Assembly: GCF_028356935.1 (NCBI RefSeq)
Contig: NZ_CP102798.1
Coordinates: 2,170,001 to 2,234,000, forward strand
Direction: 5' to 3'
Length of the DNA: 64,000 nt
Source: Lysinibacillus sp. OF-1
GTDB lineage: Bacteria; Bacillota; Bacilli; Bacillales_A; Planococcaceae
The number at the start of each line of letters is the position of its first letter. Within the stretch, counting starts at the first letter, position 1. The position numbers and the translations under genes are program-made. The notes under the pieces were generated by a model. The model did not search any database, was not told where the DNA came from, and saw only the letters and a list, made by a program, of their open reading frames with translations. Of the stretch, positions 45,934-55,901 are shown piece after piece.

Positions 45934-46475
45934 GGATAGAATGAGCAAAGTGAAGGATAGCCCGCAAAATTGGAGAGCATCTGAGCAAAGCGGTGGATAG
46001 GATAGCAAAAGTAGCGGATAGACTGCGTAAAGCGAAGGATAGCTTTATGAAAGTAGTGGATAGAATGAGCAAAGCGAAGGATAGCTGCAAAAATGGAGAG
46101 CATCCGAGCAAAGCGGTGGATAGAATAGCAAAAGTAGCGGATAGACTGCGTAAAGCGAAGGATAGCTTTATGAAAGTAGTGGATAGAATCTGTAAAATGA
46201 AGGATAGCCCGCAAAATTGGAGTGCAACTGAGCAAAGCGGTGGATAGGATAGCAAAAGTAGCGGATAGACTGCGTAAAGCGAAGGATAGCTTTATGAAAG
46301 TAGTGGATAGAATCTTCAAAGTAAAGGATAGCTCGCAAAATTGGAGGGCAACTGAGCAAAGCGGTGGATAGAATAGCAAAAGTAGCGGATAGACTGCGTA
46401 AAGCGAAGGATAGCTTTATGAAAGTAGCGGATAGACCACACAAAGCGAAGGATAGCCTGCAAAATTGAAGGGCAA
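45934..46475. repeat. Phased GGATAG array: 22 boxes in ~124-bp super-repeats
   Basis: GGATAG occurs at 45934, 45955, 45995, 46016, 46037, 46058, 46079, 46118, 46139, 46160, 46181, 46202, 46242, 46263, 46284, 46305, 46326, 46366, 46387, 46408, 46429 and 46450. Seventeen of the 21 steps are exactly 21 bp; the other four are 39-40 bp. Blocks of five boxes plus one linker make a unit of 123-124 bp, present four times after a partial copy. The linker contains GCAAAATTGGAG and GAGCAAAGCGG. Because 21 is a multiple of 3, frames stay open within a unit on both strands (plus-strand heptads of the type D-R/S-x-x-K-x-x), but 124 is not, so frame changes between units and no ribosome binding site leads in. 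I treat it as non-coding. Confidence 0.9.
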
Positions 46476-46562
46476 CCGTGCTAAGTAGAGAAAAGACTGC
46501 ACTTAATAGTAGCGAATACCATGGAAAAAATTCTAGATTGTTTGTAATAATGAAGGAGGTAG

Positions 46563-47054
46563 ATGGATTTGCAGAATGTAGAAAAATTGCCTGAGGAACA
46601 GGAGCAGCAAGATTTTTATCAGAAGTTGCGTATGAAATTAGTAGCTTTTCTTGGATCGAAGAAGGGGAAAAAGAATAAATTTACGCCTTATTTAATGTTT
46701 GTGCCTGATTTATTTCATTTATTAATTAAAACAGTAACCGATGCGGGTGTAGATAAGAAAAGTCGAGCTTTAATAGGGGCTTCTATTGCGTATTTTGTGC
46801 TGCCGATTGATCTGATGCCAGAGGGATTATTAGGCTTTGGTGGCTACTTAGATGATGTGGTGCTGGCGACTTTTGTGATCAATACGATCATTAATAAATT
46901 GGGGCCGGAAGTAGTGGAAAAGCATTGGACAGGGGACGATAAGCTGTTACATGTGCTACAAAAAGTTGCAGAAGTGAGTGATGAGGTAGTCAGTAAGATC
47001 CCTGTGAAATCACCAATCGCTCAGTTTGTGAAGCAAGAAAGTAAGGATAAATAA
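46563..47054 (+). CDS. YkvA/DUF1232-family membrane protein
   Basis: A 163-aa protein with a polar N-terminus and the DUF1232 core ASIAYFVLPIDLMPEGLLG followed by GGYLDDVVLATFVIN, a short helical hairpin that sits in the membrane. Function is unknown. GGAGG lies three bases before ATG 46563 and eight before TTG 46569; the latter may be the true start. It follows the GGATAG array directly. Confidence 0.85.
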   Translation: MDLQNVEKLPEEQEQQDFYQKLRMKLVAFLGSKKGKKNKFTPYLMFVPDLFHLLIKTVTDAGVDKKSRALIGASIAYFVLPIDLMPEGLLGFGGYLDDVVLATFVINTIINKLGPEVVEKHWTGDDKLLHVLQKVAEVSDEVVSKIPVKSPIAQFVKQESKDK

Positions 47055-47080
47055 TAATATTATGTAAACTCTATTCCCCC

Positions 47081-47116
47081 AAAAAATGAACCTGCTTACC
47101 ACAGGTTCATTTTTTA
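47081..47116. terminator. Bidirectional terminator
   Basis: AAAAAATGAACCTG pairs with CAGGTTCATTTTTT around a 7-base loop, between the convergent YkvA-like and protease genes. Confidence 0.9.
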
Positions 47117-47931
47117 TGTTGCGCTTCTAATAAATGATGGAGCTGTTGAACGGGTACGAACAGGCCGACACGACCAATCGGCTCATGTTTCATCGTCGCA
47201 AAGATAATGCCAATGACCTTCCCCTGTTGGTCGATTACAGGGCTACCACTATTCCCCCGATAAACCGGGGCTTTCAGCATCATAACGGGCTCCTGCCAAT
47301 CCTCTAATTGAATGGATTCTAGTAGTGTCCCTTCATTCGCAATACCTGTAAAGGCGAGAGGGTTACCAATAAAATAAATATGTTCATCCGCAGAAAAAGG
47401 TGGATCTTCTGCTAGTGGGAGATAGGGGAGTTGCTCGGCCTCCACTTGTACTAGAGCTAAATCTACTGCTGGATAACTTTCGATTAACGTTGCCTCCATC
47501 AATCCCTCGTCTGGAAATACAACAGATAATGAAGTGGCATCTTCTACTACGTGGGCATTGGTGACAATAAGCCCGTCAGGAGAAATGGCAAAACCAGTGC
47601 CTTTGCTAGAGCCAGTCGAGATTTCAACGACTGCCTTTTTATAGGTTTGTATATCCTCTTGTGCCGAGAGTCGGGTTGAAACTTTGATGAATTCAATCGC
47701 TGGAATGGAATAAATTTGAAAAACTAAGGCGAATGTATTGAAAAATAGGACCATTGCCATGCCCCACACCATCCAACGCACAAGAGGTTTTTGTTTTTTG
47801 GGCTTTTTTCCATGAAGCCGTTCTTCTCGTTCTCGTGCTAATGCTTTTTGTTGTTCTTCGAGTACGAGCTCAATGAATTCTTCTTCCGTCAATTCTTCTT
47901 GCTTGGATGTTGCATTATGTATGTCACTCAT
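47107..47931 (-). CDS. HtrA-like (S1C) membrane-anchored serine protease, no PDZ
   Basis: A 274-aa protein with a charged cytosolic N-terminus (Glu/Lys-rich helix), one membrane helix (~52-72) and a trypsin-like domain outside. The triad is intact: His in TNAHVV, Asp in AVDLALVQV and Ser in YRGNSGSPV. The PDZ domain of classical HtrA is absent. It probably handles misfolded or signalling proteins at the cell surface. GGGGG precedes ATG 47931. A lipoprotein gene lies upstream on the same strand, separated by a hairpin. Confidence 0.88.
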   Translation of the reverse strand: MSDIHNATSKQEELTEEEFIELVLEEQQKALAREREERLHGKKPKKQKPLVRWMVWGMAMVLFFNTFALVFQIYSIPAIEFIKVSTRLSAQEDIQTYKKAVVEISTGSSKGTGFAISPDGLIVTNAHVVEDATSLSVVFPDEGLMEATLIESYPAVDLALVQVEAEQLPYLPLAEDPPFSADEHIYFIGNPLAFTGIANEGTLLESIQLEDWQEPVMMLKAPVYRGNSGSPVIDQQGKVIGIIFATMKHEPIGRVGLFVPVQQLHHLLEAQHKK

Positions 47932-47949
47932 ATAAGACCCCCTAAGCTA

Positions 47950-47984
47950 AAATAACAGGTGCCCAAGCTGGACGCCTGTTATCA
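47950..47984 (-). terminator. Terminator-like hairpin after the lipoprotein gene
   Basis: On the minus strand ATAACAGG pairs with CCTGTTAT, then TTTAGCTT. Confidence 0.65.
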
Positions 47985-47989
47985 TCAAA

Positions 47990-48616
47990 CTATTCTATTT
48001 TTTGCAAGGTGGATGTTACAACAAATGGTTCATCTTGATCTGTCTCCATCGTATCCTCTATGCGAATTAGGCCTATATCTTTCACAAAATATTTGGTCGT
48101 CGTCATTTGATCTTTAGAGCGGGTTAGCTGGATCACATCTTGATAAATGTTTGTTCCTGTATCAACAGTGGCGGTCGTTGATTGAATGGTCCAGCCTTGA
48201 AAACTTGTCCCAACTTGTAATGGCTTTTGAAGAATTGTTTCCAGTACAGGATAAGAAGCTGCCTCTGCTGCACTTGGCAAACTTGGATTGCTGTCAACTG
48301 GTTCCCGATAGACAAGATCAATATTTGTATCCGTTATGCGATAGATTTTTAAGAGAGTCACACCACCATTATCCTCTATTTGTGCAATATGCTGTGGATC
48401 GAGATAGGTTGTACGCAGTGTGAAGCTAGCAAACTCATTTCCTTCTCCTTGAAAATAGGCCGTAGACCCATCAGCTGGAAAATAGGAGAGAAGCGATGTT
48501 TGTTTCTGCTCAACAGGCTGTTTGTCCTCCGCAGTTGGCGTGGGCTCTACTTTTCCTTCTTCATTACAACCAGTGAGTAAAAATGCAAGAGAAAATACTA
48601 GGACAAAGTGTCTCAT
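47990..48616 (-). CDS. Hypothetical lipoprotein
   Basis: A 208-aa lipoprotein (MRHFVLVFSLAFLLTGC; lipobox LTGC), followed by a Glu/Pro/Thr linker and a beta-rich domain (LLSYFPADGSTAYFQGEGNE and later KYFVKDIGLIRIEDT) whose strand pattern resembles secreted lipocalin-like or YcdA-like domains. No firm family. AAGGAG seven bases upstream selects ATG 48616 over 48622. Confidence 0.7.
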   Translation of the reverse strand: MRHFVLVFSLAFLLTGCNEEGKVEPTPTAEDKQPVEQKQTSLLSYFPADGSTAYFQGEGNEFASFTLRTTYLDPQHIAQIEDNGGVTLLKIYRITDTNIDLVYREPVDSNPSLPSAAEAASYPVLETILQKPLQVGTSFQGWTIQSTTATVDTGTNIYQDVIQLTRSKDQMTTTKYFVKDIGLIRIEDTMETDQDEPFVVTSTLQKIE

Positions 48617-48724
48617 AGGCATACTCCTTCGCTATTTTCTTTCATTATACGTGAATGCGAGACGTTATACGAGTGATATGAGGTTAATATAAATAATTAT
48701 ATTATGTAAACTATAAACAGAAAC

Positions 48725-48753
48725 TTGTCTCCCATGGGAAAATTAACTATGAT
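48725..48753 (+). promoter_or_regulatory. Putative promoter of the DinB-like gene, with upstream AT motif
   Basis: TTGTCT and TATGAT with a 17-base spacer. A 20-base AT-rich motif (48693-48712) lies just upstream and recurs near 47051 and 61058. Confidence 0.55.
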
Positions 48754-48785
48754 AGAAATGAAGTTGAAGAGTGGGGGGCAAAGAT

Positions 48786-49256
48786 ATGTATAGACAAATT
48801 GATGATTTTTTACAGGAATGGTCGAATGCATCTAAAGGAACACTGCAAGTATTACAGGCTCTAACAGATGATAAGCTAAATCAAAATATTGTGGAGGGCC
48901 ACAGTACACTTGGCTGGCTAGGCTGGCATTTAGTTGGGGCTGCAGGCTATTTTAGTTATCTGGCAGGCTTAAAGGTGCCAACGATTCGACAAGAAGATCC
49001 CGTACCAACGACAGCTGCTGACATTGTGACAGCCTATGAAAATATTGCCAACGGTATTAAAGAGGAAGTGGCAAAGCTTTCTAACGAAGATTTACTAGAG
49101 GTAGTCAATGGCTTTACAGCGCCAATGCCAAAAGGGGCTTTATTACGTGTATTGATCGACCATCAAACACATCATCGTGGACAAATGACGGTTCTGCTAC
49201 GTCAAGCTGGTTTACCAGTACCTGGTGTGATGGGACCAACAAAAGAAATGCAATAA
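48786..49256 (+). CDS. DinB-family protein (DUF664-like)
   Basis: A 156-aa four-helix-bundle protein. Candidate metal ligands are His in GWLGWHLVGAAGYF and the pair in IDHQTHHRGQMTVLLRQ, the strongest DinB signature. Relatives include thiol transferases and stress-induced proteins. A run of six G lies seven bases before ATG 48786, which is chosen over the in-frame GTG 48771. It is monocistronic with a hairpin at 49268-49288. Confidence 0.88.
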   Translation: MYRQIDDFLQEWSNASKGTLQVLQALTDDKLNQNIVEGHSTLGWLGWHLVGAAGYFSYLAGLKVPTIRQEDPVPTTAADIVTAYENIANGIKEEVAKLSNEDLLEVVNGFTAPMPKGALLRVLIDHQTHHRGQMTVLLRQAGLPVPGVMGPTKEMQ

Positions 49257-49267
49257 TTATTCAAGCG

Positions 49268-49288
49268 GCAGATAAATCATTTATCTGC
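49268..49288 (+). terminator. Small terminator-like hairpin
   Basis: GCAGATAAA pairs with TTTATCTGC over a 3-base loop, then TGTATTT. Confidence 0.65.
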
Positions 49289-49302
49289 TGTATTTCTAAA
49301 AA

Positions 49303-49331
49303 TTGACACTTACCTACTAGTAAGTTAGTAT
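49303..49331 (+). promoter_or_regulatory. Promoter with embedded TetR-type operator
   Basis: TTGACA (49303-49308) and TAGTAT (49326-49331) with 17-base spacing. The dyad ACTTAC-N6-GTAAGT (49308-49325) fills the spacer, so a bound repressor would block polymerase. The start codon follows only seven bases after the -10 box. Confidence 0.8.
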
Positions 49332-49337
49332 AAAACC

Positions 49338-49895
49338 ATGACAAATAGAAAAACGCAAATTATAGAATTATCATTGAAGCATATTCAGGAAAAAGGTTTC
49401 ACATCATTTAGTTATGACCATTTAGCTAAAGAGCTTGGCGTTACGAAGGCAAGTATTCATTATCATTTTGAAAAGAAAGGAGACTTAGGGGTTGCGGTTT
49501 GCGAAAGGATTCAACAAGGGCTAGAAGGGACGTATAAAACGATTCAAGATTCCGCTATACCAGTGGAGGAAAAACCTTTTGCTTTTATTTTGCAACGAGT
49601 AAAATGCCTAGAAAAAGAGGGTGTTTGTCCTATTTCAGCTTTACAGGCAGATTATCAAGAATTACCACAACGGATGCAAGACAAGCTACAACAGCTTAGT
49701 CAAATGGAAATCGATGTTTTTATAGCCCTATTGAAGGAAGCCAAACAACAGGGTGCACTCCAAGCGACGGATGATTTAGAGTCTCTAGCCATATTGCTTA
49801 TTTCTAGTACAAAGGGTGCGTTACAATATAAACGCGTTTTAGGAGAAGCGTTTTTTGTAAAAATGCTGGAGCAATTAAAGGCGTTATTAAAATAA
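49338..49895 (+). CDS. TetR-family transcriptional repressor
   Basis: A 185-aa regulator with an N-terminal TetR HTH (~5-52; FSYDHLAKELGVTKASIHYHF) and a helical ligand-binding domain, similar in outline to NemR/YxaF-type proteins. No ribosome binding site precedes ATG 49338, and the -10 box ends seven bases before it, so the mRNA is probably leaderless. The operator in the promoter suggests autoregulation. The fabF-like gene starts 27 bp downstream and should be under the same control. The ligand is unknown; electrophiles or fatty acids are possible. Confidence 0.9.
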   Translation: MTNRKTQIIELSLKHIQEKGFTSFSYDHLAKELGVTKASIHYHFEKKGDLGVAVCERIQQGLEGTYKTIQDSAIPVEEKPFAFILQRVKCLEKEGVCPISALQADYQELPQRMQDKLQQLSQMEIDVFIALLKEAKQQGALQATDDLESLAILLISSTKGALQYKRVLGEAFFVKMLEQLKALLK

Positions 49896-49922
49896 TTTTC
49901 TAAATAAGAAGGAGAGATGTGC

Positions 49923-51158
49923 ATGGTACGAAGAGTCGTTGTGACTGGATATGGTGTTATATCTCCATTAGGGAATACAGTTTCAGCCCTATGGGAGAAT
50001 ATAAAAACTGGGAAATCAGGAATTCAAAAAATTCAAGGAGAGCAATTCAGCGGTATTAATACGCAAATTGCAGGGACGATTACGGATTTTGACGCAACAC
50101 AGTATATGGATAAAAAAGAAATCAGTAAGTATGATTTATTTGTGCAATATGCAGTTGCCGCTTCTCAACAAGCTTTAGAGCAAGCCAATTTAAATATGGA
50201 GCAGATCGATAAGGAGCGTCTAGGTGTTTATGTTGGCTCAGGCATTGGTGGTATTGAGACGATTTTAGAGAATCATCAGGCAATGCTCGATAATGGGCCT
50301 AGAAGGGTGTCCCCATTCATGGTGCCAATGATGATTAGCAATATGGCCGCGGGAATACTAGCGATACAAACAGGCTTTAAAGGGCCAAGCTTTTCACCTG
50401 TCTCAGCCTGTGCAACAGGAAACCAAGCGATTGGAGAAGCCTTCTTAGCTATACGACATGGCTATGCGGATGGCATTTTAGCAGGTGGAGCAGAGGCGCC
50501 CATCAATCCACTTAGCTTTGCAGGTTTCTCACGAATGAAAGCAATGTCTACCAGAAATGATGAGCCAGCAAAAGCAAGCCGTCCCTTCGACAGTGAGCGA
50601 GATGGCTTTGTCATGTCAGAAGGAGCTGGCATCGTATTCTTAGAGGAATATGAACATGCCAAACAAAGGGGCGCAACGATTCTTGGTGAGATTGTAGGCT
50701 ATGGTGTCACAACAGATGCTTACCACATTACAGCACCTGATTATACGGGCGCTGCCAATGCGATGAAATTAGCCTTAAAAATGGGCGATATAGATGTATC
50801 GACTGTCGATTACATTAATGCGCATGGTACTAGTACACCAGAGGGCGATAAATCCGAAACAAAGGCAATTAAAAGTGTCTTTGGCGAACATGCCTATCAC
50901 TTAAAGGTGAGCTCTACAAAATCGATGACAGGGCATCTCTTTGGAGCGGCTGGGGGCATCGAAGCCATTGTTACATTGAAAAGTATAATGGAAGGCATCA
51001 TTCCGCCAACCATTAATTACGAAACACCAGATCCAGAGTGTGATTTAAACTATGTGCCGAACAAGGCACTGCAACAACCTGTCAATATTGCGTTATCCAA
51101 TGGTTTTGGCTTTGGAGGTCATAATGCCGTACTAGCGTTTAAAAAGGTGGAGGAATAA
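49923..51158 (+). CDS. fabF: Beta-ketoacyl-ACP synthase II (FabF-like)
   Basis: A 411-aa thiolase-fold condensing enzyme that elongates acyl-ACP with malonyl-ACP. The Cys-His-His triad is visible: Cys in SACATGNQAI, His in NAHGTSTPEGDKSE and His in SMTGHLFGAAG. The N-terminus RRVVVTGYGVISPLG is typical. AAGGAGAG six bases before ATG 49923 decides the start. Its place behind a TetR gene, away from other fab genes, suggests a specialised or second FabF; I cannot tell which acyl chain it prefers. Confidence 0.9.
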   Translation: MVRRVVVTGYGVISPLGNTVSALWENIKTGKSGIQKIQGEQFSGINTQIAGTITDFDATQYMDKKEISKYDLFVQYAVAASQQALEQANLNMEQIDKERLGVYVGSGIGGIETILENHQAMLDNGPRRVSPFMVPMMISNMAAGILAIQTGFKGPSFSPVSACATGNQAIGEAFLAIRHGYADGILAGGAEAPINPLSFAGFSRMKAMSTRNDEPAKASRPFDSERDGFVMSEGAGIVFLEEYEHAKQRGATILGEIVGYGVTTDAYHITAPDYTGAANAMKLALKMGDIDVSTVDYINAHGTSTPEGDKSETKAIKSVFGEHAYHLKVSSTKSMTGHLFGAAGGIEAIVTLKSIMEGIIPPTINYETPDPECDLNYVPNKALQQPVNIALSNGFGFGGHNAVLAFKKVEE

Positions 51159-51179
51159 AAATCGAGTAATCGTGGATGA

Positions 51180-51224
51180 AAAGAATGGTAGGAGCATCCA
51201 GCTTCTTACCATTCTTTTATTTTT
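51180..51224 (+). terminator. Rho-independent terminator
   Basis: AAGAATGGTA pairs with TACCATTCTT, followed by TTATTTTT. Confidence 0.88.
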
Positions 51225-51613
51225 GCCCCTCCTAAGAAATCGTTTCAATAAGCCTTTCTTATAATAAATAAATCAATCAAAAGCTATATTATGGTAATTG
51301 GAAAAGGTAGAGAATTATCAGCAGGACAAGCAAATCTCTATGTCGTGGGGGAGTGGTTGTATCAGGGCTTTTCAAGGTTTCGATCAAAACTAGTTATTAT
51401 CATCTAGACAAAAAATTCTTTCAATCTTTCTTAATCAAATGTCCTTTACCACTGCCTCTAATGCTGTTTTATTTCCGTGGACATCCGAAATAATTGCAAT
51501 TTTGCCCCTCCTAAATCATCTTTTGTATCTTAATAGCATTCTATAAATTATGACAGCATCCGCTACACAAAAAAATCCTCTACCTAATGCTGGTAGAGGA
51601 TTTTTGGTGGAAA
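51221..51613. other. Intergenic region with a 15-bp direct repeat
   Basis: TTTTGCCCCTCCTAA occurs at 51221-51235 and again at 51500-51514. Between them a 39-codon frame (ATG 51292) has no ribosome binding site. The minus-strand terminator of the ABC-F gene lies at 51568-51606. Confidence 0.5.
51568..51606 (-). terminator. Terminator of the ABC-F gene
   Basis: AAAAATCCTCTACC pairs with GGTAGAGGATTTTT, with T-runs on both strands. Confidence 0.9.
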
Positions 51614-53848
<2,235 letters not shown>

Positions 53849-55735
53849 ATGGGTAAGGGCTTATTATGGACAGCCACTTGTGTAATAGTAGTTTTACTTG
53901 GGTTTGGAAGCTACTATTTTATAAAAGAAATGACGAACTCTATGGCATACAATAAATTAGTGGATGAGTATAAAAAGCCAGAGCCAATCAAAAATATAGA
54001 GACAGAGTATGATGTCATTGTTATTGGTGGTGAACCTGAGGGAGTAGCTGCGGCAGTGGCTGCGGCACGAAATGGTGCTAAAACTTTATTGGTAGAAAAA
54101 CGACAAGAGTTAGGTGGATTATTTACATACGGAATGTTGAATTTCCTTGATATTCCGCGTGATGGTCGTAACAACTCAATTAGTGAAGGTATTTTTAAGG
54201 AATGGCATGAGCTGGTGACAGGGAAAGATGCGTTTGGCATTGTTGGTGCTAAGGCTGCCTTTAAAAAACTGATCGATGAAGAACCTAATTTAACCTTGTC
54301 GGTGCAAACCGAGGTCGTGAAAGCGAATGTTCATCAACAACAATTAACGTCAGTGGAATTAAAAAATGAGTACGGTACATATGTAGTGACAGGGAAATCA
54401 TTTATAGATGCCACGCAGGATGCTGATTTTGCGGCCATGTCCAACGTTCCTTTCTTTGTGGGAGGAGAAGATATTGGCATAAAAGATAAACGCATGGCTG
54501 TGACATTAATGTTGCATTTGAAAAATGTCGATTGGGATGAAGTAAAAAAAGCGGCTAAATCCGATGTGTTTGGCGGTGCTAATTTGAATCATACCGTGAT
54601 GTGGGGCTTTACAAAGCTCCATGATGAATACAAGCCTTTGCAAGAGGGTACACGATTAAGAGGGTTAAACTTAGCTCGTGTAGATGATGAATATTTTATT
54701 AATGCATTACAGATTTTTGGTATTGATGGCTTAAATGACAATTCGAAACAAGCTGCTATTGTCGCAGGAAAGAAAGAAACGTTACACATTCTAGAATATT
54801 TACAAGCGAATTTTCCAGGGTTTGAAAAGGCTGAAATTATTAGCTATCCAGAGGAACTTTATGTAAGAGAAACGAGACATATTTGGGCGGAATATCAATT
54901 AACGATGGCTGACCTGTGGAAAAATAGTGACCAATGGGATAGCATTGGGATTGCTTCTTATCCAGTCGATGTGCAAGCACAAACGCCGCATGATTATGGG
55001 TATGTCATTGCAGCGCCAAAGCAGTATGCTATTCCTTTCCGTTCATTAGTACCGAAGGACATTGATGGCTTATTGGTGGTTGGACGCTCTGCAGGGTATT
55101 CATCACTGGCGGCAGGTAGTGCGCGCATTGTTCCGACAGGGATGGTGACAGGTGAAGCGGCTGGGACTGCGGCTGCACTAGTCATGAAAGAGGATGTAAC
55201 CTTTAGAGATATGAGCAAGGATAAACAGTTAATTGCTACGTTAAGAAAACAGCTCGACAAACAGGGAGCATATGTTGATTCATTTTCTATGGAGTACCCA
55301 TATCAAGGGAAATGGTATGATGAAGCTATTCAAACACTCATTAACTATGGCCTAGTGGTGGGTGGTTATGATAATGATTTAAAAGTGGACAGCCAGGCGA
55401 CAAAAATAAAGTTTGCTAAAATGTTAAAAGAGAGTATGCTACGAGCTGGTGGAGAAAGTGCAGCAGGTATGAGTGATCAGCTCGAAATTGTCATCAATAA
55501 AGTTTATAATAATGGCGAAGAAGCCATTGAACGTGATGAGATGGCTCAATATTTGGCTGACGTCCTCATTGGTGAATCCAATGCGACTAGCTGGGATACA
55601 TTAAAGGAAAAAGGAATTGTCACTGAAAAAGTAGCAAAGAAAATTTCAGACAATAAGAAATTAAAATTAAAAGAGATGTACGCCATCATGGCTGATGTCA
55701 TTCATTATGTAGAAAAGAAGCATTCCTCTTCTTGA
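53849..55735 (+). CDS. Membrane-anchored FAD-dependent oxidoreductase with SLH-like tail
   Basis: A 628-aa protein with an uncleaved N-terminal anchor (1-28), then a FAD-binding Rossmann fold (~55-85; YDVIVIGGEPEGVAAAVAAA and LLVEKRQELGG) and a second FAD contact (GLLVVGRSAGYSSLAAGSAR, ~410), which match the FAD_oxidored family. The C-terminus (~475-625) contains WYDEAIQTLINYGLVVGGYD followed by a K-F-A-K-M-L segment, resembling S-layer-homology repeats. It would act outside the membrane, possibly attached to cell-wall polymer. The substrate is unknown. CGGAGG precedes ATG 53849. Confidence 0.8.
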   Translation: MGKGLLWTATCVIVVLLGFGSYYFIKEMTNSMAYNKLVDEYKKPEPIKNIETEYDVIVIGGEPEGVAAAVAAARNGAKTLLVEKRQELGGLFTYGMLNFLDIPRDGRNNSISEGIFKEWHELVTGKDAFGIVGAKAAFKKLIDEEPNLTLSVQTEVVKANVHQQQLTSVELKNEYGTYVVTGKSFIDATQDADFAAMSNVPFFVGGEDIGIKDKRMAVTLMLHLKNVDWDEVKKAAKSDVFGGANLNHTVMWGFTKLHDEYKPLQEGTRLRGLNLARVDDEYFINALQIFGIDGLNDNSKQAAIVAGKKETLHILEYLQANFPGFEKAEIISYPEELYVRETRHIWAEYQLTMADLWKNSDQWDSIGIASYPVDVQAQTPHDYGYVIAAPKQYAIPFRSLVPKDIDGLLVVGRSAGYSSLAAGSARIVPTGMVTGEAAGTAAALVMKEDVTFRDMSKDKQLIATLRKQLDKQGAYVDSFSMEYPYQGKWYDEAIQTLINYGLVVGGYDNDLKVDSQATKIKFAKMLKESMLRAGGESAAGMSDQLEIVINKVYNNGEEAIERDEMAQYLADVLIGESNATSWDTLKEKGIVTEKVAKKISDNKKLKLKEMYAIMADVIHYVEKKHSSS

Positions 55736-55747
55736 GGAATGTTTCAG

Positions 55748-55797
55748 ACTGTAGACAAGCTCGAAAAATTTGAGCGTTTGCCTACAGTTTTTTTATT
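55748..55797 (+). terminator. Rho-independent terminator
   Basis: ACTGTAG and CTACAGT with an inner CTCGAAAAATTTGAG-type pairing, followed by T. A second small hairpin GCATTCCTC/GAGGAATG spans the stop codon. Confidence 0.85.
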
Positions 55798-55901
55798 TTA
55801 CAATAATATAAAGCCGTTGATTTCCACTATGGGCAGCCTCACTCAGTCAGAGATCTCCTTTTGTTTCAAGCAACCTTTACATATAGTGTTAAACGGAAGT
55901 A

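Noticed and set aside
45899-46443. Several overlapping minus-strand frames of 90-150 codons and an 84-codon plus-strand frame
   Set aside because: They arise because 21-bp repeats keep frames open on both strands. Frames change between 124-bp units and no start signal is seen.
45934-46475. CRISPR array
   Set aside because: The sequences between GGATAG boxes are themselves repeated, there are no unique spacers, and no cas genes are near.
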